From: Prauserella flavalba
Lineage (GTDB): Bacteria; Actinomycetota; Actinomycetes; Mycobacteriales; Pseudonocardiaceae
Length of the DNA: 64,000 bases
NCBI RefSeq assembly: GCF_003202235.1
Contig: NZ_MASU01000005.1
Coordinates: forward strand, 1,756,441-1,820,440
Reading direction: 5' to 3'
The notes under the pieces: generated by a model
Databases searched by the model: none
Seen by the model: only the letters and a program-made list of their open reading frames with translations
What the model was told of the DNA's origin: nothing
Part shown: in pieces, positions 8,595 through 18,495 of the stretch
Position numbering within the stretch: the stretch's first letter is position 1
Layout of the letters: the number at the start of each line of letters is the position of its first letter
Program-made: the position numbers and the translations under genes

Positions 8595-9521
8595 CTAGAC
8601 GCCCAGCCCGAGACCGTCCACTGTGGTGTCAGCGGTGTCGGCACCGAACCGCCTGACCTCGGTGAGCAGCAGGTCGAGCAGGGCCAGCGCGGCGGGAGCG
8701 AGCTGGCCGCCCGCGCGCCACACGACACCGAGCTCGCGGGAGTCCCGTGGATCGTTCAGCCGGACCGTCGGTTCGTAGCCGGAGGCGACGAGCCGCGGCA
8801 CGACCGAGACGCCGACGCCGTTGCGGACCATCCCGCACAGCACGGACAGCTGCTCGGTCTCGACGGTCACCTTCGGGGTGAAGCCGTGCCTGTGGCACGC
8901 CGTCTCCAGAATGCTCCGCAGGCCCGAACCCTGTTGCATGCCCACGAAGTCGTCGCCGGACAGCTCCGCGAGGTCGAGCTCGGCCCGGTCGGCGAGCCGG
9001 TGCCCCGGCGGCAGCATCGCCACCATCGGTTCGCGGATCAGTACCCTGCCGGTGATTCCCGGCCGTTCCCACGGCGCCCGCACCACGGCGAGGTCCAGTT
9101 CGCCCACCTGCACCATGCGCTCGAACTCCGCGGAGACGTTGTGCTCGATCAGCCGCAGTTCGACGTCCGGGTAGGCGGCGCGATAGTCCGCCAGGACCTT
9201 CGGCAGCAGCGTCGCCCCGACGCTCGGCAGCGCCCCGATCGCGAGCCTGCCGCGCTGCAGGTCGCGCACCGCGACGGCTTCCTCCCGCGCGCGCTCCAGG
9301 TGGAACAGCGCCGGGCGAGCGTGTTCGAGGAACGCCTCGCCCGCAGTGGTCAGCGTGACCTTGCGGCCCAGCCGTTCGAACAACGCGACGCCGAGTTCCT
9401 TCTCCAGCTTGCGGATCTGCACCGACAGTGACGGCTGGGCGAGGTAGAGCACCTCGGCGGCGCGGGTGAAGCTGCCCGCGTCGGCCACTGCCGCCACGTA
9501 CCGGAGCTGGTGGAGTTCCAT
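8595..9521 (-). CDS. LysR-family transcriptional regulator
   Basis: A 308-residue LTTR. The N-terminal winged helix is textbook (MELHQLRYVAAVADAGSFTR, AAEVLYLAQPSLSVQIRKLE, ELGVALFERLGRKV), followed by a periplasmic-binding-protein-like effector domain (residues about 90-295). The ATG at 9521 is the natural start of the family. It sits between the two leftward catabolic operons and probably activates one of them, perhaps the MFS-SDR-ALDH-UbiX operon just downstream. A 13-base motif shared with the PadR/ligase intergenic region lies at 9604-9616, upstream of this gene. The effector is presumably an aromatic intermediate (inference). Confidence 0.93.
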   Translation of the reverse strand: MELHQLRYVAAVADAGSFTRAAEVLYLAQPSLSVQIRKLEKELGVALFERLGRKVTLTTAGEAFLEHARPALFHLERAREEAVAVRDLQRGRLAIGALPSVGATLLPKVLADYRAAYPDVELRLIEHNVSAEFERMVQVGELDLAVVRAPWERPGITGRVLIREPMVAMLPPGHRLADRAELDLAELSGDDFVGMQQGSGLRSILETACHRHGFTPKVTVETEQLSVLCGMVRNGVGVSVVPRLVASGYEPTVRLNDPRDSRELGVVWRAGGQLAPAALALLDLLLTEVRRFGADTADTTVDGLGLGV

Positions 9522-9603
9522 GGGACTAGCGAGGGCGCGGGTGGTCGTGAGTCGTGCTCATGCCACCCTCCTGATCGCCGACGGCCCGTCGAACCGGACC
9601 ATA

Positions 9604-9616
9604 TGTTTCGGACTGT
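9604..9616. promoter_or_regulatory. Shared motif TGTTTCGGACTGT upstream of lysR
   Basis: Thirteen bases that recur with one change at 16563-16575 between the CoA ligase and PadR genes. Here the motif is followed by GGAAAC, giving a GTTTC-N8-GAAAC inverted repeat. The PadR protein encoded at 16602 is the best candidate binder. Confidence 0.45.
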
Positions 9617-9645
9617 GGAAACAGTATGTTCTGAGCCACGCGACG

Positions 9646-10846
<1,201 letters not shown>

Positions 10847-10860
<14 letters not shown>

Positions 10861-11737
10861 CGGCATCCCTTCCCCGTGTCCGCGTGTAGGCCTTGGCGAG
10901 TTCGCGGCTCGCCAGCACGCCGAACAGCCGGCGCCGGTAGTCCCGGGAGGCGTGCACGTCACCCTCGGTGTCGACCATGTCCTCGACGACGTCCGCGAGC
11001 CGGGACCGCAGGGCCGCCTCCAGGTCACCGGAGTCGAGCGCCTCGGCCAGTTCCGCGCCCACCGAGCGCGTCACCGGCCGGTCGGAGATCCCGAAACCGG
11101 TCAGCACGGCGCTCGGCTCGCGGCCCTCGGCGTTGACGTGCACGGCGACCCCGGCGAGCGCGAAGTCGCCGTGCCTGCGGGCGATCTCGGCGAAGCCGTA
11201 CCCGTCGCCCGGCCCCGCGAGCGGGAACCGGACGGATGTGAGCACGTCGCCGGGACCGAGGGCGGTCATCATCGCCCCGGCGAAGAAGTCCCGCGCCGCC
11301 ACCTGCCGCGCGCCGTCCTGCCCGGTGACCGTCAGCGACGCGTCGAGACAGCACGCCACGGCGGGCAGCTCCGCCGCGGGGTCGGCGTGCGCGAGGCTCC
11401 CGCACACGGTCCCCCTGCTGCGCAGCTCCCGGTGCCCGACCCACGGCAACGCCATGCCCAGCAGCGGAACCTCCCGGCTCACCGGGTCGCGCTCCACCGC
11501 GCGCTGCCGCACGGTGGCGCCGATCTCGGCGAAGCCGCCGGAGCGCTCGATGCGCCCCAGCTCGGCGATCCCGTTGATGTCCACGAGCACGTCCGGCCTG
11601 GCCAGGCGCATGGCGAGCACGGGAACCAGTGACTGCCCTCCCGAGATGACCTTGCCTCCCCCGTCGGAACGGGCGAGCTCGGCGAGCGCCTCGGCGAGGC
11701 GGGCCGGGCGGGCGTAGGCGAACGGCGCGGCCTTCAC
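10847..11737 (-). CDS. FAD-binding medium subunit of a molybdenum hydroxylase (CoxM/HcrB-like)
   Basis: A 296-residue flavoprotein subunit. It has the two FAD pyrophosphate motifs expected of the vanillyl-alcohol-oxidase fold: SGGQSLVPVLAMRLARP near residue 32 and GTVCGSLAHADPAAELP near residue 108, then a CO dehydrogenase flavoprotein C-terminal domain. The GTG start at 11737 lies just after the hydratase stop, and the gene end overlaps the start of the iron-sulfur subunit. It carries electrons from the [2Fe-2S] clusters to an external acceptor. I see no inserted Cys-rich loop, so the extra [4Fe-4S] cluster of classical 4-hydroxybenzoyl-CoA reductase is not expected. Confidence 0.93.
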
Positions 11738-11744
11738 TCGCTGG

Positions 11745-12524
11745 TCACCGGCCCTGGAACTTCGGCGCGCGCTTCTCGGCGAACGCGGCGACGCCCTCGG
11801 CGAAGTCCTTGCTGGAGCGCAGCATCGAGTACGCCTTGCGCTCCAGCTCGATGCCGGAGTAGAGCGGGGCGTCGACGCCCTTGTCGAGCACCTCCTTGGC
11901 GGTACGCGCGGCCAGCGGCGAGAAGCCGAGCAGCACGCCCACGACGCGCTCCACCTCGGCGTCCAGCGCGGCCCGGTCGGGCACGACGTTGGCCACGAGG
12001 CCCCAGTCTCCGGCCTGCCGCGCCTTGATCCTGCTCGCGGTCATGATGTGGTATTTGGCCCTGGACAGGCCGATGAGCCGCGCGAGCCGCTGGGTGCCGC
12101 CGGAGCCGGGGATCATGCCGAGCCGCATCTCGGGCAGGGCGAATTCGCTGCGCTCGGTGCACACGCGGATGTCGGTGGACAGCGCCAGCTCGAGGCCCAC
12201 GCCGAAGCAGTAGCCGTCGACGGCGGTGATCACCGGCTTGGGGCTGCGTGCCGGTGCGGTCACGTTGTGCCCGAGGTCGGTGAAGTCGATCGGGTCGACC
12301 TCCATGAAGCCGGGGATGTCACCGCCCGAGGAGAAGTGCTCGCCCTCGCCCCGGATCACCACGACCTGGATGTCGTCGTCGGCGTCGATCTCGGCGAAGC
12401 GGTCGGCCATCACCTGCCGCGTCTCCCAGGTGATGATGTTGAACTTGCCGTGGTCGAGCGTCAGGTAGGCGACGCGGCCGTCGTGGCCGCGCTCCAGCCG
12501 GATCTCGCCTCCGGTGAGTGCCAT
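11745..12524 (-). CDS. Enoyl-CoA hydratase/isomerase family protein
   Basis: A 259-residue crotonase-fold protein. The oxyanion-hole segments are visible as GEGEHFSSGGDIPGF and VDGYCFGVGLELAL, followed by ALPEMRLGMIPGSGGTQRL with the conserved acidic and glycine-rich loop, and a C-terminal FAEKRAPKFQG. It lies between the large and FAD subunits of the molybdenum hydroxylase and downstream of a CoA ligase. That position suggests it works on the CoA thioester produced by the ligase, for example hydrating an unsaturated ring-derived or side-chain acyl-CoA. The precise reaction is not determined. The start ATG at 12524 has GGAAG upstream. Confidence 0.92.
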   Translation of the reverse strand: MALTGGEIRLERGHDGRVAYLTLDHGKFNIITWETRQVMADRFAEIDADDDIQVVVIRGEGEHFSSGGDIPGFMEVDPIDFTDLGHNVTAPARSPKPVITAVDGYCFGVGLELALSTDIRVCTERSEFALPEMRLGMIPGSGGTQRLARLIGLSRAKYHIMTASRIKARQAGDWGLVANVVPDRAALDAEVERVVGVLLGFSPLAARTAKEVLDKGVDAPLYSGIELERKAYSMLRSSKDFAEGVAAFAEKRAPKFQGR

Positions 12525-12526
12525 GC

Positions 12527-14944
12527 TCAGTTCTTCCTTTCCGTGGTGAGTGCGCTGCGTTCCAGCAGCTGGTGCACGACGTTGCCGTGCAGGGGCAGGC
12601 TCGTGATCTCCACGCCCTCGGGGCGCAGCGCGTCGGCGACCGCGTTGGCGATGGCGACGGGCAGGCTCATGCAGCTGCCCTCGCCGCAGCCCTTGGCGCC
12701 GAGCTTGGTCAGCGGTGACGGCGTCTCCAGGTGGTCGCTGTCGAGCGCGTAGGTCGTCTCCGCCGACGTGGGGCACAGGTAGTCCATGAACGTGGCGGTG
12801 GGCTGTCCCGCCTCGGAGTAGCGCATCTCCTCGTACAGCGCGCCGCCGAGCGCGTGGGCCAGCGCGCCGTGCACCTGTCCCTCCAGCAGCACCGGGTCCA
12901 GGATGGTGCCCGCGTCGTGGACGGTGAACACCTGCTCCAGCCGCACCTCGCGGGTCTCGACGTCGATGCGGACCACGGCGAGTTCGGCGACGAAGCCGTA
13001 GCACAGGCTGGAGTTGATCTGGTCGGTCCGGCTCGGCGCCTTCGACTCGGGCGGCGTGAACGCGGCTTCCTCGTAGAGCCGCGCGGGCACGCCGGGCGGC
13101 AGCGAGCCCGGGTCCCAGTGCACGACTCCGGCGGCGTGCCGGAACGGCACTGACCGCGCGGGCTCGTCGCGCAGCCGCACCGATCCCTCGGCGAGCTCGA
13201 CCGCGGCGGCGTCGGCACCGAGCAGCGTCGCGCCCGCGATCCTGATGGTCTCCGCGAGCCGCTCGCTGGCCTCCACGAGCGCGCTGGTGAGCAGCGGCGC
13301 GAACCGCGACGAGTAGCTGCCCGAGCTGATCGTCCACGGGGTGGTGGCGGTGTCCATCTCCACGACGGGCCGCACCTGCTCGCGTGGCAGGCCGAGTGCG
13401 TCCGCCACCACCTGCTGCGCCACCGTCGCGTGGCCCTGGCCCTGCGGGACGGTGCCGAGCAGCACCGACACCAGCCCGTTCGGATCGACGGAGATCCGCA
13501 CGTGCTCGGTGGAGCCGGACTTGCCGCGGCCCTTCGCCCGCTGCTCGGCGGGCGTGGCGAGCCCGACGTAGCCGATGTTGGTGGCCGAGGGGTCGACGAT
13601 CGTGGCGAGCCCGATGCCCAGGTACTCGCCCCGCTCGCGCGCCCTGGCCTGGTCCTGCCGCAACGCCTGGTAGTCGGCGTTCTTCAGCAGCAGGTCCAGT
13701 GCCGCGTGGTAGTCGCCGGAGTCGTAGATGCCCCCGGTTGGCGTCGCGTAAGGGAAGTCGGTGCCACGGACGAAGTTGCGCCTGCGCAGCTCCCCCGGGT
13801 CGAGGTCGCAGCGCAGCGCGACCTCGTCCATGAGCCGTTCGAGTCCGAAGTAGAGCTGCTGGCCACCGAACCCGCGGTTGAGGCCCGTGGGCGTCTTGTT
13901 GGTGACCACCGCGCGGGACCGGATGGACACGGCGTCGATCCGGTACGCCCCGGTGATGTTGCCGAAGCAGCGGTAGAGCGTGCTCGGCTCGGGCGGGCGC
14001 AGGTAGCCGCCCACGTTGTCGATCAGGTCGGCGCGCAGGCCCCGCACGCGACCGTCGGCCGAGACGGCGGCCTCGAAGCGCATCCTGCGGTCGGAACCGG
14101 CCGAGCTGCCCAGCAGGTGCTCCACCCTGTCCTCGGTCCAGCGCACGGGCCTGCCCGCGTGCTTGCTGGCCAGCGCCAGCAGCGCGACGTAGGGATAGAT
14201 CCCGGCCTTGATGCCGAAGCTCCCGCCGTTGTCGGCGGGGATGCGCAGCCGGATCCGCGACGCGGGCAGGCCGAACGCCCCGGCCAGCACCGCCACCATC
14301 GAGAACGGGCCGTGGAAGTTGGCCCACGCCTCGATGGCGGGCCCGTCGGCCTCGTCCTGCCACTCGGCCACCACCGAGTAGCACTCCATCGGCGTCGACG
14401 AGTAGCGCGGGAAGTCGTACTCGCCGACCACGACGCGGTCGGCGCGGGCGAAGACCTCGTCCACGTCCCCGAAGGTGAACGTGCGGTCGGTGGCGACGTT
14501 GCTCTCGGCCGTGTCGTGCAGCAGGGGCGCGTCCGGCGCGAGCGCGTCGTCGATCTCCACGACGGGCGGCAGCGGCTCGTAGTCGATGTGCACCAGCTCC
14601 GCGGCGTCCTCGGCGGCATAGCGGTCGGCCGCGACGACGATCGCCACCGGCTCGCCGACGAACCGCGCCTTGTCCACCGCGGTCGGGTAGTACGGCATCG
14701 GGGTCTTCACCGCCAGCGGGAACGGCTTGAGCTCGGCGGCCACCTCCTCGGGCCCGACCACCGCGGCGACGCCCGGATGCCTGCGCGCACGCGAGAGGTC
14801 CACGCCGCGGATCCGCGCGTGCGGGTGCGGGCTGCGCACGATCGCGGCCGTGAGCGTGCCCGCGAAGGGGTCGAGGTCGTCGAGGAACCTGCCGCGGCCG
14901 GTGAGCAGCGCGGGGTCCTCGATCCTGGCGGTGGTGCGCGTCAT
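12527..14944 (-). CDS. Molybdopterin-binding large subunit of a xanthine-dehydrogenase-type hydroxylase
   Basis: An 805-residue molybdenum subunit with the N-terminal alpha/beta hammerhead domain (residues about 15-125) and the molybdopterin-binding domain. The active-site loop reads NRGFGGQQLYFGLERLMDEVA, close to the xanthine dehydrogenase RGFGGPQ motif and unlike the AYXCSFR loop of true CO dehydrogenase. The invariant catalytic Glu is in GAKGCGEGSCMSLP near the C-terminus. Such enzymes insert a water-derived oxygen into an electron-poor C-H bond, or dehydroxylate in the 4-hydroxybenzoyl-CoA reductase branch. Its start overlaps the CoA ligase stop (ATGA), so an aryl-CoA substrate is plausible but inferred. 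Confidence 0.93.
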   Translation of the reverse strand: MTRTTARIEDPALLTGRGRFLDDLDPFAGTLTAAIVRSPHPHARIRGVDLSRARRHPGVAAVVGPEEVAAELKPFPLAVKTPMPYYPTAVDKARFVGEPVAIVVAADRYAAEDAAELVHIDYEPLPPVVEIDDALAPDAPLLHDTAESNVATDRTFTFGDVDEVFARADRVVVGEYDFPRYSSTPMECYSVVAEWQDEADGPAIEAWANFHGPFSMVAVLAGAFGLPASRIRLRIPADNGGSFGIKAGIYPYVALLALASKHAGRPVRWTEDRVEHLLGSSAGSDRRMRFEAAVSADGRVRGLRADLIDNVGGYLRPPEPSTLYRCFGNITGAYRIDAVSIRSRAVVTNKTPTGLNRGFGGQQLYFGLERLMDEVALRCDLDPGELRRRNFVRGTDFPYATPTGGIYDSGDYHAALDLLLKNADYQALRQDQARARERGEYLGIGLATIVDPSATNIGYVGLATPAEQRAKGRGKSGSTEHVRISVDPNGLVSVLLGTVPQGQGHATVAQQVVADALGLPREQVRPVVEMDTATTPWTISSGSYSSRFAPLLTSALVEASERLAETIRIAGATLLGADAAAVELAEGSVRLRDEPARSVPFRHAAGVVHWDPGSLPPGVPARLYEEAAFTPPESKAPSRTDQINSSLCYGFVAELAVVRIDVETREVRLEQVFTVHDAGTILDPVLLEGQVHGALAHALGGALYEEMRYSEAGQPTATFMDYLCPTSAETTYALDSDHLETPSPLTKLGAKGCGEGSCMSLPVAIANAVADALRPEGVEITSLPLHGNVVHQLLERSALTTERKN

Positions 14945-16491
14945 GTCCGCTCCTGCAGGTCGTGTTCGGCGAGCACCTCGTAGTGCCCGGCCCCGAGCTC
15001 GCGGCGCAGGATCTTGCCCACGGCCGACTTCGGGATCTCGGTGACGGCGACGACGCGCTTGGGCCGTTTCAGGGAGGGCAGGCCCGCGCCGTCCCGCGCG
15101 AACTCCGACAGCGTCTCGACGGCCAGCGCGGGCTCGGTTCCCGGTTCGGGGACGAAGAACGCGGTGACGGCCTGGCCCCAGCGGTCGTCGGCCGTGCCCG
15201 CGACGACCACCTCACGCACCGCGGGGCAGCGGACGAGCGCGTCCTCGATCTCGTCGGGGTAGATGTTCTCGCCGCCGGAGTTGATCATGTCGTCGACGCG
15301 GCCCGCGACCCACAGGTCGCCGTCCTCGTCGGCCACGGCGAGGTCGCCGGGGAAGTACCAGCCGTCCCGGATCGACCTGGCGTCGGCGTCGGGGCGGTTC
15401 CAGTACCCGGCGAACGCCTCGGGACCGGACATCGACACGGCGAGCTGGCCCTGCTCCCCCGGCGCCACTACGTCCCCGGGACTCGCGCCCGGCTCGGGTG
15501 CGACGAGCCGGACGCGGGAGAACACCCCGGCCCTGCCCGCGCTGCCGGGTTTCGCGCGGACGTCGGGACCGATCGTGAACGTGTAGATCTCGGTGCTGCC
15601 GAAGTGGTTGACGAACCGCGACGGCCGCAGGGTCTCCGTCAGCCGCTCGGCCAACGCCGTGGTCATCGCGGCACCGGCGTAGGCGAGCTTGTCCACCGAC
15701 GTGGCCTCGCCGAGCCTGCCGGTGTGCAGCAGGGACCAGTAGATCGTGGGCACCAGGTAGAGGCAGCTCACGCGCTCGCGGGTGATCAGCTCCAGCGCCT
15801 CGTCCGCGTCGAACCGCGCCTGGGGCACCCACGTGCCCGCCGAGAGCACCGTCGCGAGCAGCGTGCGCATGCCCATCGTGTGGAACAGCGGCATGACGCC
15901 GAGTGTGGTGTCGAAGTAGGACTGTCCACTCTGGATGAGATGGGCCAGCGCGGCGTAGTGCTCGGCGGAGTGGCTGCGGGGAACGCCCTTGGGCTTGCCG
16001 GTGGTTCCCGAGGTGTAGAGCATGACGCTGGTCGCGGCCGGGTCGGCCGAGCCGAACGGGGTGCCTGCGCCGCCGCGTGCGGCGAGCTGCTCGATCGTCC
16101 CCGCGCCCGGACCCGAGCGCAGGCGCGGCACCCCGGGCACGGCGTCCAGCGCGGCCGTCACCAGCTGCTCGTTGGCCTCGTCGTGGATCACCAGCGCGGG
16201 AGCGGCGTCGGCGACGCAGTAGGCGAGTTCCTCGGGGCCGAACCGGAACGACAGCGGCACCGACACGGCGCCGAGCTTCTGCGCGGCCAGGTGCAGGCTG
16301 GCCAACGGAAGCCCGCCGGACAGCACGAGCACCACCCGGTCGCCGGGACGCACGCCCTGCCCGGCCAGCGCGAGGGCGAGCCGGTCGGTGCGGTCGTCCC
16401 ATTCGGCGTAGCTGAGGGGCTCGGGGCCTCCGACGGCGCGGCGATCCGGATATCGCTCGGCGGTCCAGCGCAGCGCTGTGCCCAGATCCAT
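14941..16491 (-). CDS. AMP-dependent acyl/aryl-CoA synthetase
   Basis: An ANL-superfamily ligase of about 516 residues making an acyl-AMP and then the CoA thioester of a carboxylic acid. It has the P-loop LYTSGTTGKPKGVPRSH, the aromatic loop FGSTEIYTF, the hinge DMINSGGENIYPDEIED, and the C-terminal catalytic Lys in PKSAVGKILRRELG. ATG 16491 is preferred because GGAG sits eight bases upstream. It is the first gene of the operon with the molybdenum hydroxylase and the hydratase, opposite the divergent PadR gene. In context it probably activates an aromatic acid (benzoate-like), consistent with PadR-type regulation; aliphatic acids cannot be excluded. Confidence 0.92.
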   Translation of the reverse strand: MDLGTALRWTAERYPDRRAVGGPEPLSYAEWDDRTDRLALALAGQGVRPGDRVVLVLSGGLPLASLHLAAQKLGAVSVPLSFRFGPEELAYCVADAAPALVIHDEANEQLVTAALDAVPGVPRLRSGPGAGTIEQLAARGGAGTPFGSADPAATSVMLYTSGTTGKPKGVPRSHSAEHYAALAHLIQSGQSYFDTTLGVMPLFHTMGMRTLLATVLSAGTWVPQARFDADEALELITRERVSCLYLVPTIYWSLLHTGRLGEATSVDKLAYAGAAMTTALAERLTETLRPSRFVNHFGSTEIYTFTIGPDVRAKPGSAGRAGVFSRVRLVAPEPGASPGDVVAPGEQGQLAVSMSGPEAFAGYWNRPDADARSIRDGWYFPGDLAVADEDGDLWVAGRVDDMINSGGENIYPDEIEDALVRCPAVREVVVAGTADDRWGQAVTAFFVPEPGTEPALAVETLSEFARDGAGLPSLKRPKRVVAVTEIPKSAVGKILRRELGAGHYEVLAEHDLQERT

Positions 16492-16562
16492 GACTGCTCT
16501 CCGTTGCAACAGTTCGGGGACGGGAAGGGGAACCAGTCGACGATCATCTGATTGGAATCGTC

Positions 16563-16575
16563 TGTTTCAGACTGT
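16563..16575. promoter_or_regulatory. Shared motif TGTTTCAGACTGT in the ligase/padR divergent promoter
   Basis: Twelve of thirteen bases match 9604-9616. It contains the palindrome GTCTG-TTT-CAGAC (16560-16572), and lies midway between the divergent starts at 16491 and 16602, an ideal site for autoregulation by PadR. Confidence 0.5.
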
Positions 16576-16601
16576 CCAGAACGTACGATAGCCTTCGAGG
16601 C

Positions 16602-17186
16602 ATGTCAAGCGTCCGGCTGTCCACGACGTCCTACGTCGTCCTCGGCATGATCGCCCTGCGCGGTCCGTCGACGCCCTACGACCTCAAACGCGCGATCGGC
16701 CGCTCCGTCGGCTACTTCTGGAGCTTCCCGCACGCGCAGCTGTACTCGGAGCCGAAGCGGCTCGAGGACGCCGGCCTGCTGGAGCTCGAGGAGGAGCAAC
16801 ACGGGCGCAGGCGCAAGCTCTACACGATCACCACCGAGGGCGAGACCGCTCTGCGGACCTGGCTCAGCGAACCGGTGAACGCGCATTTCGAGCTGCGCGA
16901 CGTCGCCGAGATCAAGCTGTTCTTCAACGAGCTGGCCACCCCCGAGGACGTCGCGCGCCTGGCCTCGGGGCAGATCGAGCAGCACGAACGCCGGATCGCC
17001 GAATACGAGTCCATGCAGAAGCGCTACAGCGACATCGACGACGTTGCCAGCCGCATGGTGACCCTCGAACTCGGGCTCGGCATGGAACGCGCCGCACTGA
17101 GCTTCTGGCGCGATGTGGCCGGCCGGGTCGAACGCGGTGAGTTCCCGGCTCCCCCGGCGCGGGAGGCGGCGCGGCGCGCCAGGTGA
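16602..17186 (+). CDS. PadR-family transcriptional regulator
   Basis: A 194-residue PadR-like repressor. The N-terminal winged helix reads YVVLGMIALRGPSTPYDLKRAI, then YSEPKRLEDAGLLELEEE and the wing KLYTITTEGETALRTWL. The C-terminal half (about 95-180) is the helical Vir_act_alpha_C dimerisation region. Family members respond to phenolic or aromatic acids. It is transcribed divergently from the CoA ligase operon and just upstream of the enolase-family operon, so it is placed to control both. A candidate operator lies between the divergent starts. The effector is unknown. Confidence 0.92.
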   Translation: MSSVRLSTTSYVVLGMIALRGPSTPYDLKRAIGRSVGYFWSFPHAQLYSEPKRLEDAGLLELEEEQHGRRRKLYTITTEGETALRTWLSEPVNAHFELRDVAEIKLFFNELATPEDVARLASGQIEQHERRIAEYESMQKRYSDIDDVASRMVTLELGLGMERAALSFWRDVAGRVERGEFPAPPAREAARRAR

Positions 17187-17287
17187 CATAGCCGGTCCCT
17201 ATCGTTGCCATCACGCTTTGCGCATTGCCGCGAGCGGGCCCCGGTCGCAGGGTCATCTACGACCGATACCGCCAGAGAGGACGAGCG

Positions 17288-18445
17288 ATGGGGCTGCCCG
17301 GCGACGACCTGCGCATCACGGAGGTGACCGCGTTCGGTGTCTCCGTGCCCACCCCGCCGCACGCTCAGGTGGATCTCGGCTTCGGCCGCTCGGTCAAGCG
17401 CGACGCGGTGCTGGTGCGCGTGCGGACCGAGGCCGGGATCACCGGCTGGGGCGAATCGCACCACGGCCGCGCGCCGGGCACCGTCGCGCACCTGATCGAC
17501 ACCGCGCTCGCACCGCTGCTCACCGGCGCCGACGCCGCCGACGTCACCGGGGCAGGCAGCACGCTCGCCCGTGCACAGCTGCGGGGGCTCGGTCTCGGCA
17601 CCGCCGCGGCCATCGCGATGAGCGGCATCGACCTCGCGCTGTGGGACATCCGCGCCAAGGCGGCGGGCTGGCCGCTGCACCGCCTCCTCGGCGGCGCCCC
17701 GCGCGCGATCCCGGCCTACGCGGGCGGCGTCGCGCTCGGCTACCAGCCTCCGCCGGTGCTCGCCGAGGAGGTGCATCGCCTGCGCGAGCGCGGTTTCCGT
17801 GCCGTGAAGCTGCGCATCGGTGACAACCCGGGCGCCGACGCCGAGCGCGTCGCCGCCGTCCGCGAGGCCCACCCGGACACGACCATCCTCACGGACGCCA
17901 ACACCGCGTACACACTGGAGCAGGCGCTGGCGGTGCTGCCCGCGCTCGCCGAGCACGAGGTCGGGTGGCTGGAGGAACCGCTGCCCCGTACCGACGCCGC
18001 GGGCTACGCCGAGCTGGCCCGTCGCGGCACCGTGGCGCTGGCCGCGGGTGAGAACCACTTCACCCGCTACGAGTTCGCCGAGCTCGTGCGGGCCGGCAGC
18101 GTCCGCGTGCTCCAACCCGATCTGTCCAAAGTGGGTGGACTGACCGAGGCGCTGCGGGTGGCGGCGCTGGCCTCGGCGTGGCACCTGCCGGTGCACCCGC
18201 ACACGGCGAGCACCGGGGTGAACATGGCCGCGACCGCTCATTTCCTGGCCGCGATCGACAACGCGGGCTACTTCGAGGCCGACGTCTCGGCGAACGCGGC
18301 CCTGCACACCGAGCTCACCTCCGCCCCGTTCACCCCGGGCCAGGACGGGACCGTGCGACCACTCGACGCGCCGGGAATCGGCGTCGACATCGACGAGGAC
18401 TTCCTGGCGGCACACCCCCTGATCGACGGGCCCGGCTTCCGCTGA
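17288..18445 (+). CDS. Mandelate racemase/muconate lactonizing enzyme family protein
   Basis: A 385-residue enolase-superfamily enzyme. It has an N-terminal capping domain, then a modified TIM barrel with metal ligands Asp in LTDANTAY, Glu in WLEEPLPRT and Glu in AAGENHF. The base on barrel strand 2 is K-x-R (AVKLRIG) and a His lies in HPHTAS, the two bases of the mandelate racemase subgroup; racemase itself has K-x-K. It abstracts a proton alpha to a carboxylate, for racemisation or dehydration of a 2-hydroxyacid. ATG 17288 has GAGAGGA six bases upstream. First of a five-gene operon (symporter, ThDP enzyme, FMN oxidase, UbiD), which fits racemisation of a 2-hydroxy-arylacetate; a sugar-acid dehydratase is the alternative. 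Confidence 0.9.
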   Translation: MGLPGDDLRITEVTAFGVSVPTPPHAQVDLGFGRSVKRDAVLVRVRTEAGITGWGESHHGRAPGTVAHLIDTALAPLLTGADAADVTGAGSTLARAQLRGLGLGTAAAIAMSGIDLALWDIRAKAAGWPLHRLLGGAPRAIPAYAGGVALGYQPPPVLAEEVHRLRERGFRAVKLRIGDNPGADAERVAAVREAHPDTTILTDANTAYTLEQALAVLPALAEHEVGWLEEPLPRTDAAGYAELARRGTVALAAGENHFTRYEFAELVRAGSVRVLQPDLSKVGGLTEALRVAALASAWHLPVHPHTASTGVNMAATAHFLAAIDNAGYFEADVSANAALHTELTSAPFTPGQDGTVRPLDAPGIGVDIDEDFLAAHPLIDGPGFR

Positions 18446-18495
18446 GGCCCCACGCGGTCCCCATTCGTTGCAACGACGCGACACCGGAGGAATCC

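Noticed and set aside
13430..16551. Long plus-strand frames opposite the molybdenum large subunit and CoA ligase
   Set aside because: They cover conserved catalytic motifs on the other strand and have no recognisable protein signature.
18466..18475. Palindrome CGTTGCAACG before the symporter, similar to CGTTGCAAC at 16502
   Set aside because: Only 9 to 10 bases shared and placed near ribosome sites; too short to claim as a regulatory motif.
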